From Hominisplanchenecus_A murintestinalis (lineage in GTDB: Bacteria > Bacillota > Clostridia > Lachnospirales > Lachnospiraceae): 64,000 nt of DNA. The translations under genes were made by a program, and so were the position numbers. The notes below the pieces were generated by a model, which was given only the letters and a program-made list of their open reading frames with translations, was not told the DNA's origin and ran no database searches. Below, piece after piece: positions 8,285-17,546 of this stretch. Where the stretch lies: positions 78,127-142,126 of the forward strand of contig NZ_CALPCM010000003.1 of the NCBI RefSeq assembly GCF_943193015.1, read 5' to 3'. Each line of letters starts with the position of its first letter. The stretch's first letter is position 1.

Positions 8285-9640
8285 ATGGAATTAAAAGATA
8301 AAAAGGTACTGGTATTCGGAACAGGGCTGAGCGGAATCGGCGCAGCGGCTTTGCTGTATAAAAAAGGTGCGGAACCGGTGATATATGATGGAAATGTGAA
8401 AACAGAGCCGGAACAGGTAAAAGAAAAATTGGGGAAGGATATCCCAGCAAGGATCTTGATTGGCGATTTGCCGGAGGAGGTGCTGGATGAGTTGGATTTG
8501 GCAGTATTAAGCCCTGGCGTACCGATAGATATTCCGGCAGTAAATATGTTGAGGGACCGGGGAATTCCCATTTGGGGAGAGGTAGAGCTGGCGTATGCGA
8601 ACAGTAAAGGGAATGTGCTGGCGATAACGGGGACAAACGGAAAAACGACCACGACAAGCCTGTTGGGGGAAATCATGAGCCTGCATCAGGAATCGGTGTT
8701 TGTGGTGGGAAATATTGGGACGCCCTATACCGGAGTGGCATTGGAGACAGATGAGGAATCAGTGACAGTGGCGGAAATCAGCAGTTTCCAGCTGGAGACG
8801 ATAGATACTTTCCGGCCGAAGGTGAGCGCGATTTTGAATATCACGCCGGATCACTTGAACAGGCACCATACGATGGAAGAATATATCCGGGTAAAGGAAA
8901 GCATTGCAAAGAACCAGGGAGAAGAGGATACCTGCGTCCTGAACTATGAGGATGAGGCGCTCCGGGAGTTTGGAAAAACTCTGAAATGCCAGGTATTATT
9001 CTTTAGCAGCCTGCGTACATTAGAACAGGGGATTTATCTGGAGGAAGGCAGGATTACATACAGAAACGGTGAAAAAAAGACAGTGATCTGCCATGTCAGC
9101 GAACTGAACCTGCCGGGAAGGCACAATTATGAAAACGTGATGGCGGCGGCGGGAATGGCGCTTAGTTACGGAGTTCCGGCGGAGGAAATCTGCATGGCAG
9201 TGAAGCAGTTTCAGGCAGTGGAGCACAGGATTGAATATGTCACGGAGAAAAATGGCGTGGTATATTATAATGACTCTAAGGGGACGAACCCGGATGCGGC
9301 AATCAAAGGCATTCAGGCAATGGACCGCCCGACGTTTCTAATTGGCGGAGGGTATGATAAGGAATCCTCTTATGATGAATGGATTTTATCCTTTGACGGA
9401 AAAGTGAAATATCTGGTTCTTTTAGGAGAAACCAGGGAGAAGATTGCCAGGGCGGCAAGAACTTGCGGCTTTGATAATATTTTATTTGCAGATACGCTCG
9501 AAGAGGCCGTGAAAATCTGCGCAGAACGTGCAGAGAGCGGCGATGCAGTGCTTCTTTCACCGGCATGTGCAAGCTGGGATATGTTCCCAAGCTATGAGGT
9601 GCGGGGGAGAAAATTTAAAGAGTATGTGAGGAATCTGTAA
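8285..9640 (+). CDS. murD: UDP-N-acetylmuramoylalanine--D-glutamate ligase
   Basis: MurD adds D-glutamate to UDP-MurNAc-L-Ala with ATP in the cytoplasm. The 451-residue protein shows the N-terminal Rossmann-like domain (VLVFGTGLSGIGAAALL), the ATP loop AITGTNGKTTTTSLL, EISSFQLETI, NITPDHLNRHHTMEEY and the C-terminal domain motif NDSKGTNPDAAIKGI. GGAGGG precedes the ATG. Position between mraY and ftsW is classical. Confidence 0.98.
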   Translation: MELKDKKVLVFGTGLSGIGAAALLYKKGAEPVIYDGNVKTEPEQVKEKLGKDIPARILIGDLPEEVLDELDLAVLSPGVPIDIPAVNMLRDRGIPIWGEVELAYANSKGNVLAITGTNGKTTTTSLLGEIMSLHQESVFVVGNIGTPYTGVALETDEESVTVAEISSFQLETIDTFRPKVSAILNITPDHLNRHHTMEEYIRVKESIAKNQGEEDTCVLNYEDEALREFGKTLKCQVLFFSSLRTLEQGIYLEEGRITYRNGEKKTVICHVSELNLPGRHNYENVMAAAGMALSYGVPAEEICMAVKQFQAVEHRIEYVTEKNGVVYYNDSKGTNPDAAIKGIQAMDRPTFLIGGGYDKESSYDEWILSFDGKVKYLVLLGETREKIARAARTCGFDNILFADTLEEAVKICAERAESGDAVLLSPACASWDMFPSYEVRGRKFKEYVRNL

Positions 9641-9711
9641 ATAGCAGCAGCCGTATCGGTGGCAAAGCTCCCGGCGGCCTGCTGTTTCAGAGGGCCGGAA
9701 GGGGTGGTTCT

Positions 9712-10791
9712 GTGGATAGAACAGCCAAAAGGCTGGATTATACACTGATGATACTTGTATTGTTTCTGGTGGGATTCGGGCTTGTCATGCTCTATAGCAC
9801 AAGTGCCTATAATGGGCAGGTCAAATTTGATGATTCTGCCTACTATTTAAAGAAACAGCTTTTTGCCACAGTGCTTGGGGTGGCGGCAATGTATGTCCTA
9901 TCCTGCGTGGATTACCATATGCTGGCGGGGCTGGCAGTTCCGGGATATCTGGTGTCTCTGGCTCTTTCAAGCCTGGTGTTGGTGGCTGGCAGTTCCTACA
10001 ATGGTTCGAAGCGATGGCTTGCTCTGGGACCGCTTTCGTTCCAGCCTTCGGAGTTTGCGAAGCTCGCGGTGATTCTGTTCCTTGCATATATGGTGAGCCG
10101 TCAGAAGCAGAGGAAGAACAGCATCCTGTCTTTGGGAATTGTGCTTGGGATGGTACTTCCGATTGTGGGACTGGTAGGAACAAACAATCTGAGTACAGCG
10201 ATTATTATCCTGGGAATTGCTGCAATTATGGGATTTGTATCCAATCCGAAGTATCTGCCATTTGTATGGATGGGATGTAGCGGAGTGGGATTTATCGGGA
10301 TTTTTCTGAGCCTGGAGTCCTATCGTCTGGAGCGGCTGCAAATATGGAGGAATCCTGAGAATTTTGAAAAAGGTTTTCAGACTATACAAGGGTTGTATGC
10401 TATTGGCTCGGGAGGGCTGTTCGGCAAGGGAATGGGGGGCAGCATCCAGAAGCTGGGATTTGTACCGGAAGCGCAGAATGATATGATTTTTTCAATTATC
10501 TGTGAAGAATTGGGGCTGGCAGGCGCTGCCATACTCGTTTTGGTATTCATGATATTAATTTGGCGGTTCATGGTGGTTGCCACCCATGCATCGGATTTGT
10601 TTGGCGCGCTGGTTGCGGCGGGAGTGATGGGACATATCGCAATCCAGGTCATGCTGAACGTGGCCGTGGTGACAAACACGATTCCGAATACAGGCATTAC
10701 CCTTCCGTTTATCAGCTACGGCGGAACTTCGGTACTGTTCCTGCTCTCAGAGATGGGACTGGTACTTTCAGTGAGCCGGTGGCAAAAGTAG
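9712..10791 (+). CDS. ftsW: Peptidoglycan glycosyltransferase FtsW
   Basis: A SEDS-family polymerase that joins lipid II at the septum with a partner class B PBP. The 359-residue protein has about ten helices, the LVMLYSTSAYNG start, GSKRWLALGPLSFQPSEFAKLAVI loop, NLSTAIIILGIA, the large outer loop with GSGGLFGKGMGGS, and the final PFISYGGTSVL signature. The start is GTG 9712 after GGAAGGGG. Its partner is probably the PBP at 2975. Confidence 0.96.
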   Translation: MDRTAKRLDYTLMILVLFLVGFGLVMLYSTSAYNGQVKFDDSAYYLKKQLFATVLGVAAMYVLSCVDYHMLAGLAVPGYLVSLALSSLVLVAGSSYNGSKRWLALGPLSFQPSEFAKLAVILFLAYMVSRQKQRKNSILSLGIVLGMVLPIVGLVGTNNLSTAIIILGIAAIMGFVSNPKYLPFVWMGCSGVGFIGIFLSLESYRLERLQIWRNPENFEKGFQTIQGLYAIGSGGLFGKGMGGSIQKLGFVPEAQNDMIFSIICEELGLAGAAILVLVFMILIWRFMVVATHASDLFGALVAAGVMGHIAIQVMLNVAVVTNTIPNTGITLPFISYGGTSVLFLLSEMGLVLSVSRWQK

Positions 10792-10837
10792 AATCACTGC
10801 ATAGATATAATTTATAAGGGCTGATTTATCGGAGGAA

Positions 10838-12094
10838 ATGCATTTGGCTTGTATAGAAATTTATGGCGGTCATCCCCTGGATGGCGAAGTCGTGATTCAG
10901 GGCTCAAAAAATGCGGCATTGCCGATTCTGGCCGGTGTGGTTCTGCACAGAGGCACGACAGTGCTGCATAACTGTCCGAGGATTTCGGATGTTATGCATA
11001 TGATAAAAATTCTGGAAGAAATGGGATGCAGCGTCTCACAGAGTGGGAATACACTGTGTATTGATGCAAAAGGGCTGAATAAGCCATGTGTTCCGGAGGA
11101 ACTGGGGGAGAAAATGCGCTGCTCGGTAATTTTTCTGGGGGCGCTTTTAGGAAGGGAAGGCAGAGCGGAGATTCCTTATCCCGGAGGATGTACGATTGGA
11201 GAACGGCCCATTGATATGCATGTGGATGCGCTGCACCAGATGCGGGCGGAGATTCAGGAAGGCTGCGGATGCCTGGCCGGAAAGAGCAGCAGGCTTTGCG
11301 GAAGCCGGATTTCCCTGCGGTTTCCAAGTGTCGGCGCTACCGAAAATGTCATTTTAGCGGCAGTGCTGGCGGAGGGAACGACAGAAATCAGGGGAGGGGC
11401 AAGAGAACCGGAAATCATCGAACTATGCCGCTTTCTGAATGGTATGGGAGCGAAAATCCGGGGTGCGGGCACGGAGCGGATAAGGATTGACGGAGTCAGG
11501 GAACTTTCGGATAGTGAGTTTGTGTTGATGCCGGATAGGATTGTGACGGGAACTTACCTGATGGCGGCAATTGCTTCCAGAGGAAGATGTATGCTGCGTG
11601 AGGCTCCCCAGGAGCAGATGGAAAATGTGATTTCAGCAGCAGAGCGGATGGGCGCCAGGATAGAGCGGATGCCGGAAGGAATGCGGGTTGACGCAAGAGC
11701 GGCCGTGAAAGCTCTTCCGATGCTTCGGACGGCGCCTCATCCCGGGTTTCCTACAGATCTTCAATCGCAGGTGATGGCGGCGCTCTGTCTGGCAGACGGG
11801 GAGAGCCGAATCCAGGAGAGCGTGTTTGAGGCACGCTTCCGTACAGCGGGGGAATTGGCAAAGATGGGAGCAGATATTAGTATCTGCGGGCAGGAAGCAA
11901 GGATACAAGGCACTGTCAGGCTGCATGGAGAGACAGTGGCGGCGCCGGAGCTGAGGGGCGGAGCGGCGCTTGTGATTGCAGGAGCTGCAGCTGAAGGCAG
12001 GACACGGATAGAGGGCTGCCATTACATCCAGAGAGGATACGAGGACATCTGCCGTGATATGAGGGCGCTGGGGGCGGATATCCGGATGATATAG
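10838..12094 (+). CDS. murA: UDP-N-acetylglucosamine 1-carboxyvinyltransferase
   Basis: MurA transfers enolpyruvate from PEP to UDP-GlcNAc, the first committed peptidoglycan step and the fosfomycin target. The 418-residue protein begins with GSKNAALPILAG and has the substrate loop PGGCTIGERPIDMH with C118 at the PEP-binding cysteine position. TDLQSQVMAAL and FEARFRTAGELAKMGA are also typical. GGAGGAA precedes the ATG. Firmicutes often carry two MurA paralogues; which one this is cannot be told here. It sits where murG is common in other dcw clusters. Confidence 0.93.
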   Translation: MHLACIEIYGGHPLDGEVVIQGSKNAALPILAGVVLHRGTTVLHNCPRISDVMHMIKILEEMGCSVSQSGNTLCIDAKGLNKPCVPEELGEKMRCSVIFLGALLGREGRAEIPYPGGCTIGERPIDMHVDALHQMRAEIQEGCGCLAGKSSRLCGSRISLRFPSVGATENVILAAVLAEGTTEIRGGAREPEIIELCRFLNGMGAKIRGAGTERIRIDGVRELSDSEFVLMPDRIVTGTYLMAAIASRGRCMLREAPQEQMENVISAAERMGARIERMPEGMRVDARAAVKALPMLRTAPHPGFPTDLQSQVMAALCLADGESRIQESVFEARFRTAGELAKMGADISICGQEARIQGTVRLHGETVAAPELRGGAALVIAGAAAEGRTRIEGCHYIQRGYEDICRDMRALGADIRMI

Positions 12095-12127
12095 GCGTGC
12101 TGTGAAGCGCGTCAGAAAGAGGAAGAA

Positions 12128-13264
12128 ATGAAAGAGATAACCACCTATGGAAAAAAGCGAAGAAGAATAGGAAAAATCATAGGCGCGCTGGCAGGGATTG
12201 CCGTGCTGGCGGCGCTTGTGGTTTTTGGGCTTTTTAGGGTTCGCCATATGAAGATTAGTGGAAATTCCATATATTCATCCACAGATATCCAGAATGCTGT
12301 GATGCAGGATGGACTGTGCAAAAATACATTGTATCTTATGTGGAAATATAAAGATGATTCCAGGGTGGAAGAAGAGCTTCCGTTTCTCAGTTCTGTGGAG
12401 GTGGAAATGCTTTCGCCGTCTGAAGTAGAAATACGGGTATATGAAAAACCAGAGGTGGGATATTTTCTAAACGGTACAGATTATATATATTTTGACAGGG
12501 ATGGACTGATTGTAGAAGTTTCGAAAAAGCTGCGTGAAAATATTCCGAAAATTACCGGTGTGACGATTACGAAGCCAATAAAATATGAGAAGATACCTGT
12601 CAGGGCAGGGAATGTGCCGGAAACAGACAGTAAGAAAGAAGAGGCAGAGACAGGAAGTGAAAAAAGCATGGAGGCGTCAGGTATGACGGCTGAGGAGGCT
12701 GCAAACCAGGAAGTCTTTGATGCGGTAGTGGATATTACGAAGATTTTGAATAAAAATGAGCTGGTGCCGAAGGAAATTAAATTTGATAAAAAGCAGGAAA
12801 TTACGCTGTATTTTGAGAATATGCGGGTGAAGCTGGGGAAGAATATGGATATGGAGGACAAGCTTATGGTTTTGAAATCCGTATATGAAAAGGTAAAACA
12901 GAAAGAGGGAGTCCTGCATATGGAAGGATATTCTTCAGATTCACAGACTGTCACATTTAAAAAGGGAGAGACTGAGGAGACACTGGAGGTGGAAAAACCG
13001 AAAAAACCGGAAGAAGACGAGGCAGAAACAGAGAGAGAGTCTGAGAGTGAGACCGAGAGTGGGGACGTGGGTACAGGAGCAGCGTATTCTGAATCGGACG
13101 GAACATTTTCTACAGATGCAGATGGAACTCCGATTTATACGGATAAAAATGGTAATACGACGCCAAACGTGGATGGTTATCAATATACGGATGAGGATGG
13201 GAAAGTGATTACGGATGGTTATGGTTATATTGACCCGTATACAGGAGCGTATATTTTGAAATAA
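12128..13264 (+). CDS. divIB: Cell division protein DivIB/FtsQ
   Basis: A bitopic division protein that forms a complex with FtsL and DivIC. A basic N-terminus (TYGKKRRRIGK) and one membrane helix (about 16-38) are followed by a POTRA domain (VRHMKISGNSIYSSTDIQNAV) and a beta domain (PSEVEIRVYEKPEVGYFLNGTDYIYFDRDGLIVEVS). A charged E/K/S/T-rich segment interrupts the middle (about 160-195), and the C-terminus is an acidic, then Y/G/D-rich tail of about 90 residues. At 378 residues it is longer than B. subtilis DivIB. GAGGAAG precedes ATG 12128. Confidence 0.9.
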   Translation: MKEITTYGKKRRRIGKIIGALAGIAVLAALVVFGLFRVRHMKISGNSIYSSTDIQNAVMQDGLCKNTLYLMWKYKDDSRVEEELPFLSSVEVEMLSPSEVEIRVYEKPEVGYFLNGTDYIYFDRDGLIVEVSKKLRENIPKITGVTITKPIKYEKIPVRAGNVPETDSKKEEAETGSEKSMEASGMTAEEAANQEVFDAVVDITKILNKNELVPKEIKFDKKQEITLYFENMRVKLGKNMDMEDKLMVLKSVYEKVKQKEGVLHMEGYSSDSQTVTFKKGETEETLEVEKPKKPEEDEAETERESESETESGDVGTGAAYSESDGTFSTDADGTPIYTDKNGNTTPNVDGYQYTDEDGKVITDGYGYIDPYTGAYILK

Positions 13265-13369
13265 ATAATTTGCTGTCTACATGGAGTTATGCCGTCAATG
13301 TACAGTCTATGCGGATAGCAATTAAATCATTACAGAGATTTGAATTTTCCATGAATTTATAAAATAGAC

Positions 13370-13398
13370 TTGATTAATTTTTGAAAAACTTATATGAT
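13370..13398 (+). promoter_or_regulatory. Promoter for ftsZ
   Basis: TTGATT (13370-13375), a 17-base spacer and TATGAT (13393-13398) lie in the 252-base gap between divIB and ftsZ. The predicted start near 13405 leaves a leader of about 110 bases that includes the hairpin at 13418-13435. Confidence 0.7.
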
Positions 13399-13417
13399 AT
13401 AGGAAATGTGGTTAATT

Positions 13418-13440
13418 CCCGCGCTTTTTTGCGGGTTCTT
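13418..13440 (+). promoter_or_regulatory. Hairpin in the ftsZ leader
   Basis: CCCGC (13418-13422) pairs with GCGGG (13431-13435) around a T-rich loop, followed by TTCTT. The T tract is weak, so this could be a poor attenuator or an mRNA-stabilising hairpin rather than a full terminator. Confidence 0.4.
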
Positions 13441-13516
13441 GACATGCCGGGGCCTCTACTGCCCGAGCTGTAGACAGCTTTGGATTTGATACAGATGTGA
13501 GAAGGAGGAAATACTC

Positions 13517-14695
13517 TTGTTAGAAATAATGACGAATGAAGCCGAATCAGCCGCAAAAATTATAGTAATTGGCGTTGGCGGTGCAGGCAACAATGCAGTA
13601 AATAGGATGGTAGACGAGACAATCGGAGGAGTAGAGTTTGTCGGCGTAAATACAGATAAACAAGCGTTGGCTCTCTGCAAAGCTCCCACGACAATCCAAA
13701 TAGGCGAGAAGCTGACGAAGGGGCTGGGCGCGGGCGCACGTCCCCAGGTCGGAGAGCAGGCTGCAGAAGAAAGCGCAGAGGATATTAAGCAGGTAGTCCA
13801 GGGGGCTGACATGGTATTCGTCACATGCGGTATGGGAGGCGGAACCGGAACCGGGGCGGCGCCTGTAGTTGCAGGTATTGCGAAAGAAATGGGTATTCTT
13901 ACAGTAGGCGTAGTGACGAAGCCGTTCCGTTTCGAATCAAGGACGCGTATGAATAATGCGCTCTCAGGGATTGAAAAGCTGAAAGAGAATGTAGATACCC
14001 TGATTGTGATTCCGAATGATAAACTTCTTGAAATCGTAGACCGCAGGACAACCATGCCGGAGGCTTTGAAAAAAGCAGATGAAGTACTGCAGCAGGCAGT
14101 ACAGGGCATTACGGATTTGATTAACCTTCCGGCGCTTATCAATCTTGATTTTGCAGATGTACAGACAGTTATGACCGGAAAGGGTATCGCCCATATCGGA
14201 ATCGGACATGCCAAAGGCGACGATAAGGCGCTGGAAGCAGTGAAGCAGGCAGTTTCCAGCCCGCTTCTGGAGACTACGATTGAGGGTGCGTCTCATGTAA
14301 TCATTAATATTTCGGGAGATATTTCTCTTATGGATGCAAACGACGCGGCAAGCTATGTACAAGAGCTGGCAGGCGATGAAGCAAATATTATTTTCGGCGC
14401 GATGTATGATGATACATACACCGACGAGGCAAGTATCACAGTAATTGCTACAGGACTGGATTCCGCTACGGCGACGCAGCCATCTGTAGGCAGCATGGCA
14501 TCTCCAAAGAAAAAAGTAGCGGAATTTGCAGAAGCAGTAGTTCCGGAGACGCCGACGGGAAGTATATTCCAGAGGAACAATGCAGTAAATCCGACAGTTA
14601 AGCCGATGAATCCATCTCTTGGGAAGCTTAAGACGCCGGAGAGCAATGTTCCGGTGAGAGAGATACAGATACCGGATTTCCTGAGGCGGAAATAG
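13517..14695 (+). CDS. ftsZ: Cell division GTPase FtsZ
   Basis: The tubulin-like GTPase that builds the Z ring. The 392-residue protein shows [13 protein letters not shown], the tubulin signature [14 protein letters not shown], the VVTKPFRFE loop, synergy loop [11 protein letters not shown], a variable linker and a conserved C-terminal peptide [12 protein letters not shown] for binding partners. Translation probably begins at TTG 13517, since GAAGGAGG lies eight bases upstream and the resulting [11 protein letters not shown] matches relatives; the ATG four codons on is poorly spaced. No ftsA is adjacent. Confidence 0.98.
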   Translation: MLEIMTNEAESAAKIIVIGVGGAGNNAVNRMVDETIGGVEFVGVNTDKQALALCKAPTTIQIGEKLTKGLGAGARPQVGEQAAEESAEDIKQVVQGADMVFVTCGMGGGTGTGAAPVVAGIAKEMGILTVGVVTKPFRFESRTRMNNALSGIEKLKENVDTLIVIPNDKLLEIVDRRTTMPEALKKADEVLQQAVQGITDLINLPALINLDFADVQTVMTGKGIAHIGIGHAKGDDKALEAVKQAVSSPLLETTIEGASHVIINISGDISLMDANDAASYVQELAGDEANIIFGAMYDDTYTDEASITVIATGLDSATATQPSVGSMASPKKKVAEFAEAVVPETPTGSIFQRNNAVNPTVKPMNPSLGKLKTPESNVPVREIQIPDFLRRK

Positions 14696-14742
14696 ATAAG
14701 TATAAAAATAGACACCTTTGCAGTGGTTTTGAGGTATAAAAT

Positions 14743-14802
14743 AAAAAGGAAAGGCCGGGGGAATCTGCGGGCAGCAGATTCTCCCTCAGTCTTTCCTTTT
14801 TA
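14743..14802. terminator. Bidirectional terminator between ftsZ and the AraC gene
   Basis: A long imperfect stem (AAAAGGAAAG..GGGGAATCTGC / GCAGATTCTCCC..CTTTCCTTTTT) has an A tract on the left and T tract on the right, serving convergent genes. Its right arm encodes the last five codons of the AraC-family protein. Confidence 0.85.
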
Positions 14803-15616
14803 CAAGTTTGCGGTATGCACCGGCTGTCATGCCGCTGCTCTTTTTGAAACTTTGCGCGAAATAGCTCTGGGAGGAAAATCCCGATAATTGTGCGATTTCT
14901 GCGATGCAGTGGTCGGTGCTGGCAAGGAGAGCCTTGCTTACTTCAATTCGCCGCTCGTTCAGATAATTGATAGGGGAAAGCCCATAGCATTTTGTAAATG
15001 TGTGGACAAAGTAATATTTGTTCAGGTGGGCCATTGCAGCCAGGCTGTCCAGGGTGATATTGTCCTGATAATTGGAATCAATGTAGCGTTTAATTTTGGC
15101 ACATTCCCTGTTGGGGCGTTGGGAAACCATGATTTCAAAAGGCGAATTTGTAAGACGCTGCAGACGGATCGTCAGAATATCCAGCATGTCTTTACATATT
15201 TCCTGATAGCCTGTTTCTTTGCGTTCGAGTTCAAAAAGCATGGAATTGAAATAAAAGAGCAAGTCATTTTTTTGTTCCCGGCAGTTAAATACCATGTAAT
15301 CCCTGTTGTCAGAAAAAGAAAAGCTCAGGCCGTCTACACCTAAGGTGATATATTCGAGGGGAGGGGAGCCGAGGGATACCTCGGTGTGGAGGATGTTGGG
15401 ATTGACAATGATAAGGTCATCCTTTTTGATAGAGAAGGACACGTTTTCAACAACAAATTCTCCGCTTCCGTCCCTTACATAAAACAGTTCTGTAAAATAA
15501 TGGGAATGTTTCAGGCTGGGCCAGTCACCCTCATATTTTGATGAAGTAACGTAAAGAAGATGTACGATAGCGCTGCTGCCCGGAATCTGTTTTAACTGGT
15601 ATTTCAGGTTTCCCAT
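14786..15616 (-). CDS. AraC-family transcriptional regulator of the galactosyl-HexNAc operon
   Basis: A 276-residue regulator: an N-terminal cupin-type sensor domain (about 20-130; HYFTELFYVRDGSGEFVVE, NPNILHTEV) and a C-terminal pair of helix-turn-helix motifs (about 175-270; ITLDSLAAMAHLNKYYFVHTFTKCYG and IAEIAQLSGFSSQSYFAQSFKKSSGMT). Such proteins usually activate adjacent sugar operons on binding their sugar. It is divergent from the ABC transporter and GH112 genes, so it probably controls them. GAAAGGA precedes the start codon. The C-terminus runs into the shared terminator. Confidence 0.88.
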   Translation of the reverse strand: MGNLKYQLKQIPGSSAIVHLLYVTSSKYEGDWPSLKHSHYFTELFYVRDGSGEFVVENVSFSIKKDDLIIVNPNILHTEVSLGSPPLEYITLGVDGLSFSFSDNRDYMVFNCREQKNDLLFYFNSMLFELERKETGYQEICKDMLDILTIRLQRLTNSPFEIMVSQRPNRECAKIKRYIDSNYQDNITLDSLAAMAHLNKYYFVHTFTKCYGLSPINYLNERRIEVSKALLASTDHCIAEIAQLSGFSSQSYFAQSFKKSSGMTAGAYRKLVKRKD

Positions 15617-15968
15617 AGATGCGTTTCCTTTCTTCGTTATTAGTAATCTTGTCGTGTGAAAAAATACATATGTCCATTATCGTAGTGAAAAAGTCAAAGC
15701 AGATATCCTGCCGTTGCTGCCGGGATTGGGTAAAGCGTCTATAAAAAAACTCAAAAACCGTTCCCAAATTAAAAGAAATGACGGAAAACGCGTTCTTAAT
15801 CCCGAAAGCAGGTTTCATAGTTTGTATAATACCACAAAAATAGCAAAACAGCAATATATATAAAAAAATAAGCAAAATAAGGCTAGAAATGCAGGAGAAA
15901 AATGAGTATTGTATATATATATACCAAAGGGGACATCCTGTCCCCTCATTTTAAAAGGAGGATATGCT
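15617..15968 (+). promoter_or_regulatory. Divergent control region of the glycan operon
   Basis: A 352-base gap without a gene. It holds an exact -10 box TATAAT (15825-15830) with no recognisable -35 at the proper distance, as expected for an activator-dependent promoter, and an AT-rich leader. Just before the ribosome-binding site is a perfect hairpin, GGGGACA (15929-15935) / TGTCCCC (15939-15945) with a TCC loop. GGAAAACGCGTTCT near 15783-15796 is partly palindromic and might be an operator. Confidence 0.55.
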
Positions 15969-17423
15969 ATGAAACTGAAAAAGGTACTTTGCTTAACAAT
16001 GGCAGGAGTTATGGCTTTCGGTCTTGTTGCCTGCGGTGACAGCGGCAAGAAAGAGACAGAGGCTCCGGCTGCTACAGAGGGGACGGAAGCTCCGGCTGAC
16101 ACAGAGGCTCCGGCTGACACGGAAGCAGCAGATACAGAGGAAGCAGCTGATACAGAAGCTCCTGCAGATACAGAAGCTCCGGCTTCAGAGTTAAGCGGAA
16201 CCGTAAAAGTTGCAGCTGTTGAGACTGCATACGGCGCTCAGATGTGGGAAGATGTAAAGGCAGCTTTCGAAGCAGCTAACCCGGGCGTTACTGTTGAGTT
16301 AACAGTTGACAAGCAGCTTGAGGATGTTATCACACCGGATATGAAAGCCGGCAATTATCCTGACGTAATCTGCCGTTCTGTTGGCGCTGAATCAGCACTT
16401 ACAGAGACATTTACAAAGGACAACAACCTTGTAAATCTGACAGACGTTCTGGAGATGACAGTACCGGGTGAGGACGTAAAAGTTGGGGATAAGATTCTCC
16501 CGGGATTCACAGAGAACACCATCACACAGCCATACGGCGATGGTAATGTGTATCTGATGCCGATGTTCTACAGCCCATGCGGACTGTTCTATGATGCAAA
16601 CCTGCTGAAGACCAAAGGCTGGGAAGTTCCTCAGACATGGGATGAGATGTGGGAACTGGGAGAGAAAGCAAAAGCAGAAGATATCGCGCTGTTTACATAT
16701 CCGACAACCGGATACTTTGATGCATTCTTCTATGCACTGCTTCATGAGGCAACTGACACCGATACATTCAACAGCGCTCTGAAATATGGCGAGGGCGTAT
16801 GGGATACTGACGGTGCAAAACAGGTATTTGATATCATTGAGAAGCTTGCTTCTTACACACATGCAAGCACACCTTCACAGGCAAATGACAATGACTTCCA
16901 GATGAATCAGCAGTTAGTTCTGGATGACAAGGCAATCTTTATGCCGAACGGAAACTGGGTAATTGGCGAGATGGCTGAGGCACCTCGTGCAGACGGCTTT
17001 GAGTGGGGCTTCACAGCACTTCCGGCAGTTACAGAAGGCGGTGAGAGAGCTTCTTACACATTCTTCGAGCAGGTTTGGATGCCGGCAGGTTCCGAGAACC
17101 AGGATGCAGGTAAAGCATTTATCGCATTCCTGTACTCAGATGCAGCAGCAGATATCTTTGCAGCATCTAATGCTATTCAGCCAATCGTAGGTATGTCTGA
17201 CAAACTGGAAGGCGACGCTAAGCTGTACTACAGCATCTATGATACAGGCGCAGTTGCAGTTATGGACGCATTTGCTACAACAGATCCGGTTGAGGGTATC
17301 ACTGTTCGTACATCATTCTTTGACCCAGTAAACTCTCTGGTAACCGGAGATACAACAAAGGACGCATGGGTTGAGCAGATTAAGACTGACAGCGATGCAT
17401 TAAGAGGCGCTTTAAAAGAGTAA
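15969..17423 (+). CDS. Sugar ABC transporter substrate-binding lipoprotein
   Basis: An extracellular lipoprotein that should deliver the operon's sugar to the permeases. The signal peptide ends at the lipobox LVAC with Cys22. A disordered linker of about 50 residues with repeated T-E-A-P-A-D follows, then a family 1 type binding fold (VKVAAVETAYGAQMWEDVKAAFEAANPG; TQPYGDGNVYLMPMFYSPCGLFYDANLLKTKGWEVPQTWDEM). GGAGG precedes ATG 15969. Context points to galacto-N-biose / lacto-N-biose, but the ligand cannot be read from sequence. No ATPase is in the operon; a shared MsmX-type ATPase elsewhere is likely. Confidence 0.92.
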   Translation: MKLKKVLCLTMAGVMAFGLVACGDSGKKETEAPAATEGTEAPADTEAPADTEAADTEEAADTEAPADTEAPASELSGTVKVAAVETAYGAQMWEDVKAAFEAANPGVTVELTVDKQLEDVITPDMKAGNYPDVICRSVGAESALTETFTKDNNLVNLTDVLEMTVPGEDVKVGDKILPGFTENTITQPYGDGNVYLMPMFYSPCGLFYDANLLKTKGWEVPQTWDEMWELGEKAKAEDIALFTYPTTGYFDAFFYALLHEATDTDTFNSALKYGEGVWDTDGAKQVFDIIEKLASYTHASTPSQANDNDFQMNQQLVLDDKAIFMPNGNWVIGEMAEAPRADGFEWGFTALPAVTEGGERASYTFFEQVWMPAGSENQDAGKAFIAFLYSDAAADIFAASNAIQPIVGMSDKLEGDAKLYYSIYDTGAVAVMDAFATTDPVEGITVRTSFFDPVNSLVTGDTTKDAWVEQIKTDSDALRGALKE

Positions 17424-17469
17424 TGAAATAGTGTACTGTCTGCCCTTAAGGCAGAAGTAAGGCGGTAAG

Positions 17470-17512
17470 GCGGCCGGTGGATAAACTCTTTATGCACTGG
17501 CCGCTTTTCTTT
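17470..17512 (+). terminator. Attenuating hairpin after the binding-protein gene
   Basis: GCGGCCGGTG (17470-17479) pairs with CACTGGCCGC (17495-17504), with one G-U pair, and TTTTCTTT follows. In sugar ABC operons such partial terminators keep binding-protein transcripts more abundant than permease transcripts. Confidence 0.75.
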
Positions 17513-17546
17513 AAACACAATATCAGGAAAGATTGGAGATGGGTTA

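Noticed and set aside
7930..8676. Minus-strand open frame of 248 codons
   Set aside because: It spans the mraY-murD junction on the opposite strand with no ribosome-binding site or family match.
13456..14214. Minus-strand open frame of 252 codons
   Set aside because: Antisense to ftsZ; composition is a shadow of ftsZ codon bias.
16066..16196. T-E-A-P-A-D coding repeats in the sugar-binding lipoprotein
   Set aside because: This is an ordinary low-complexity lipoprotein linker, common in Lachnospiraceae, not a separate element.
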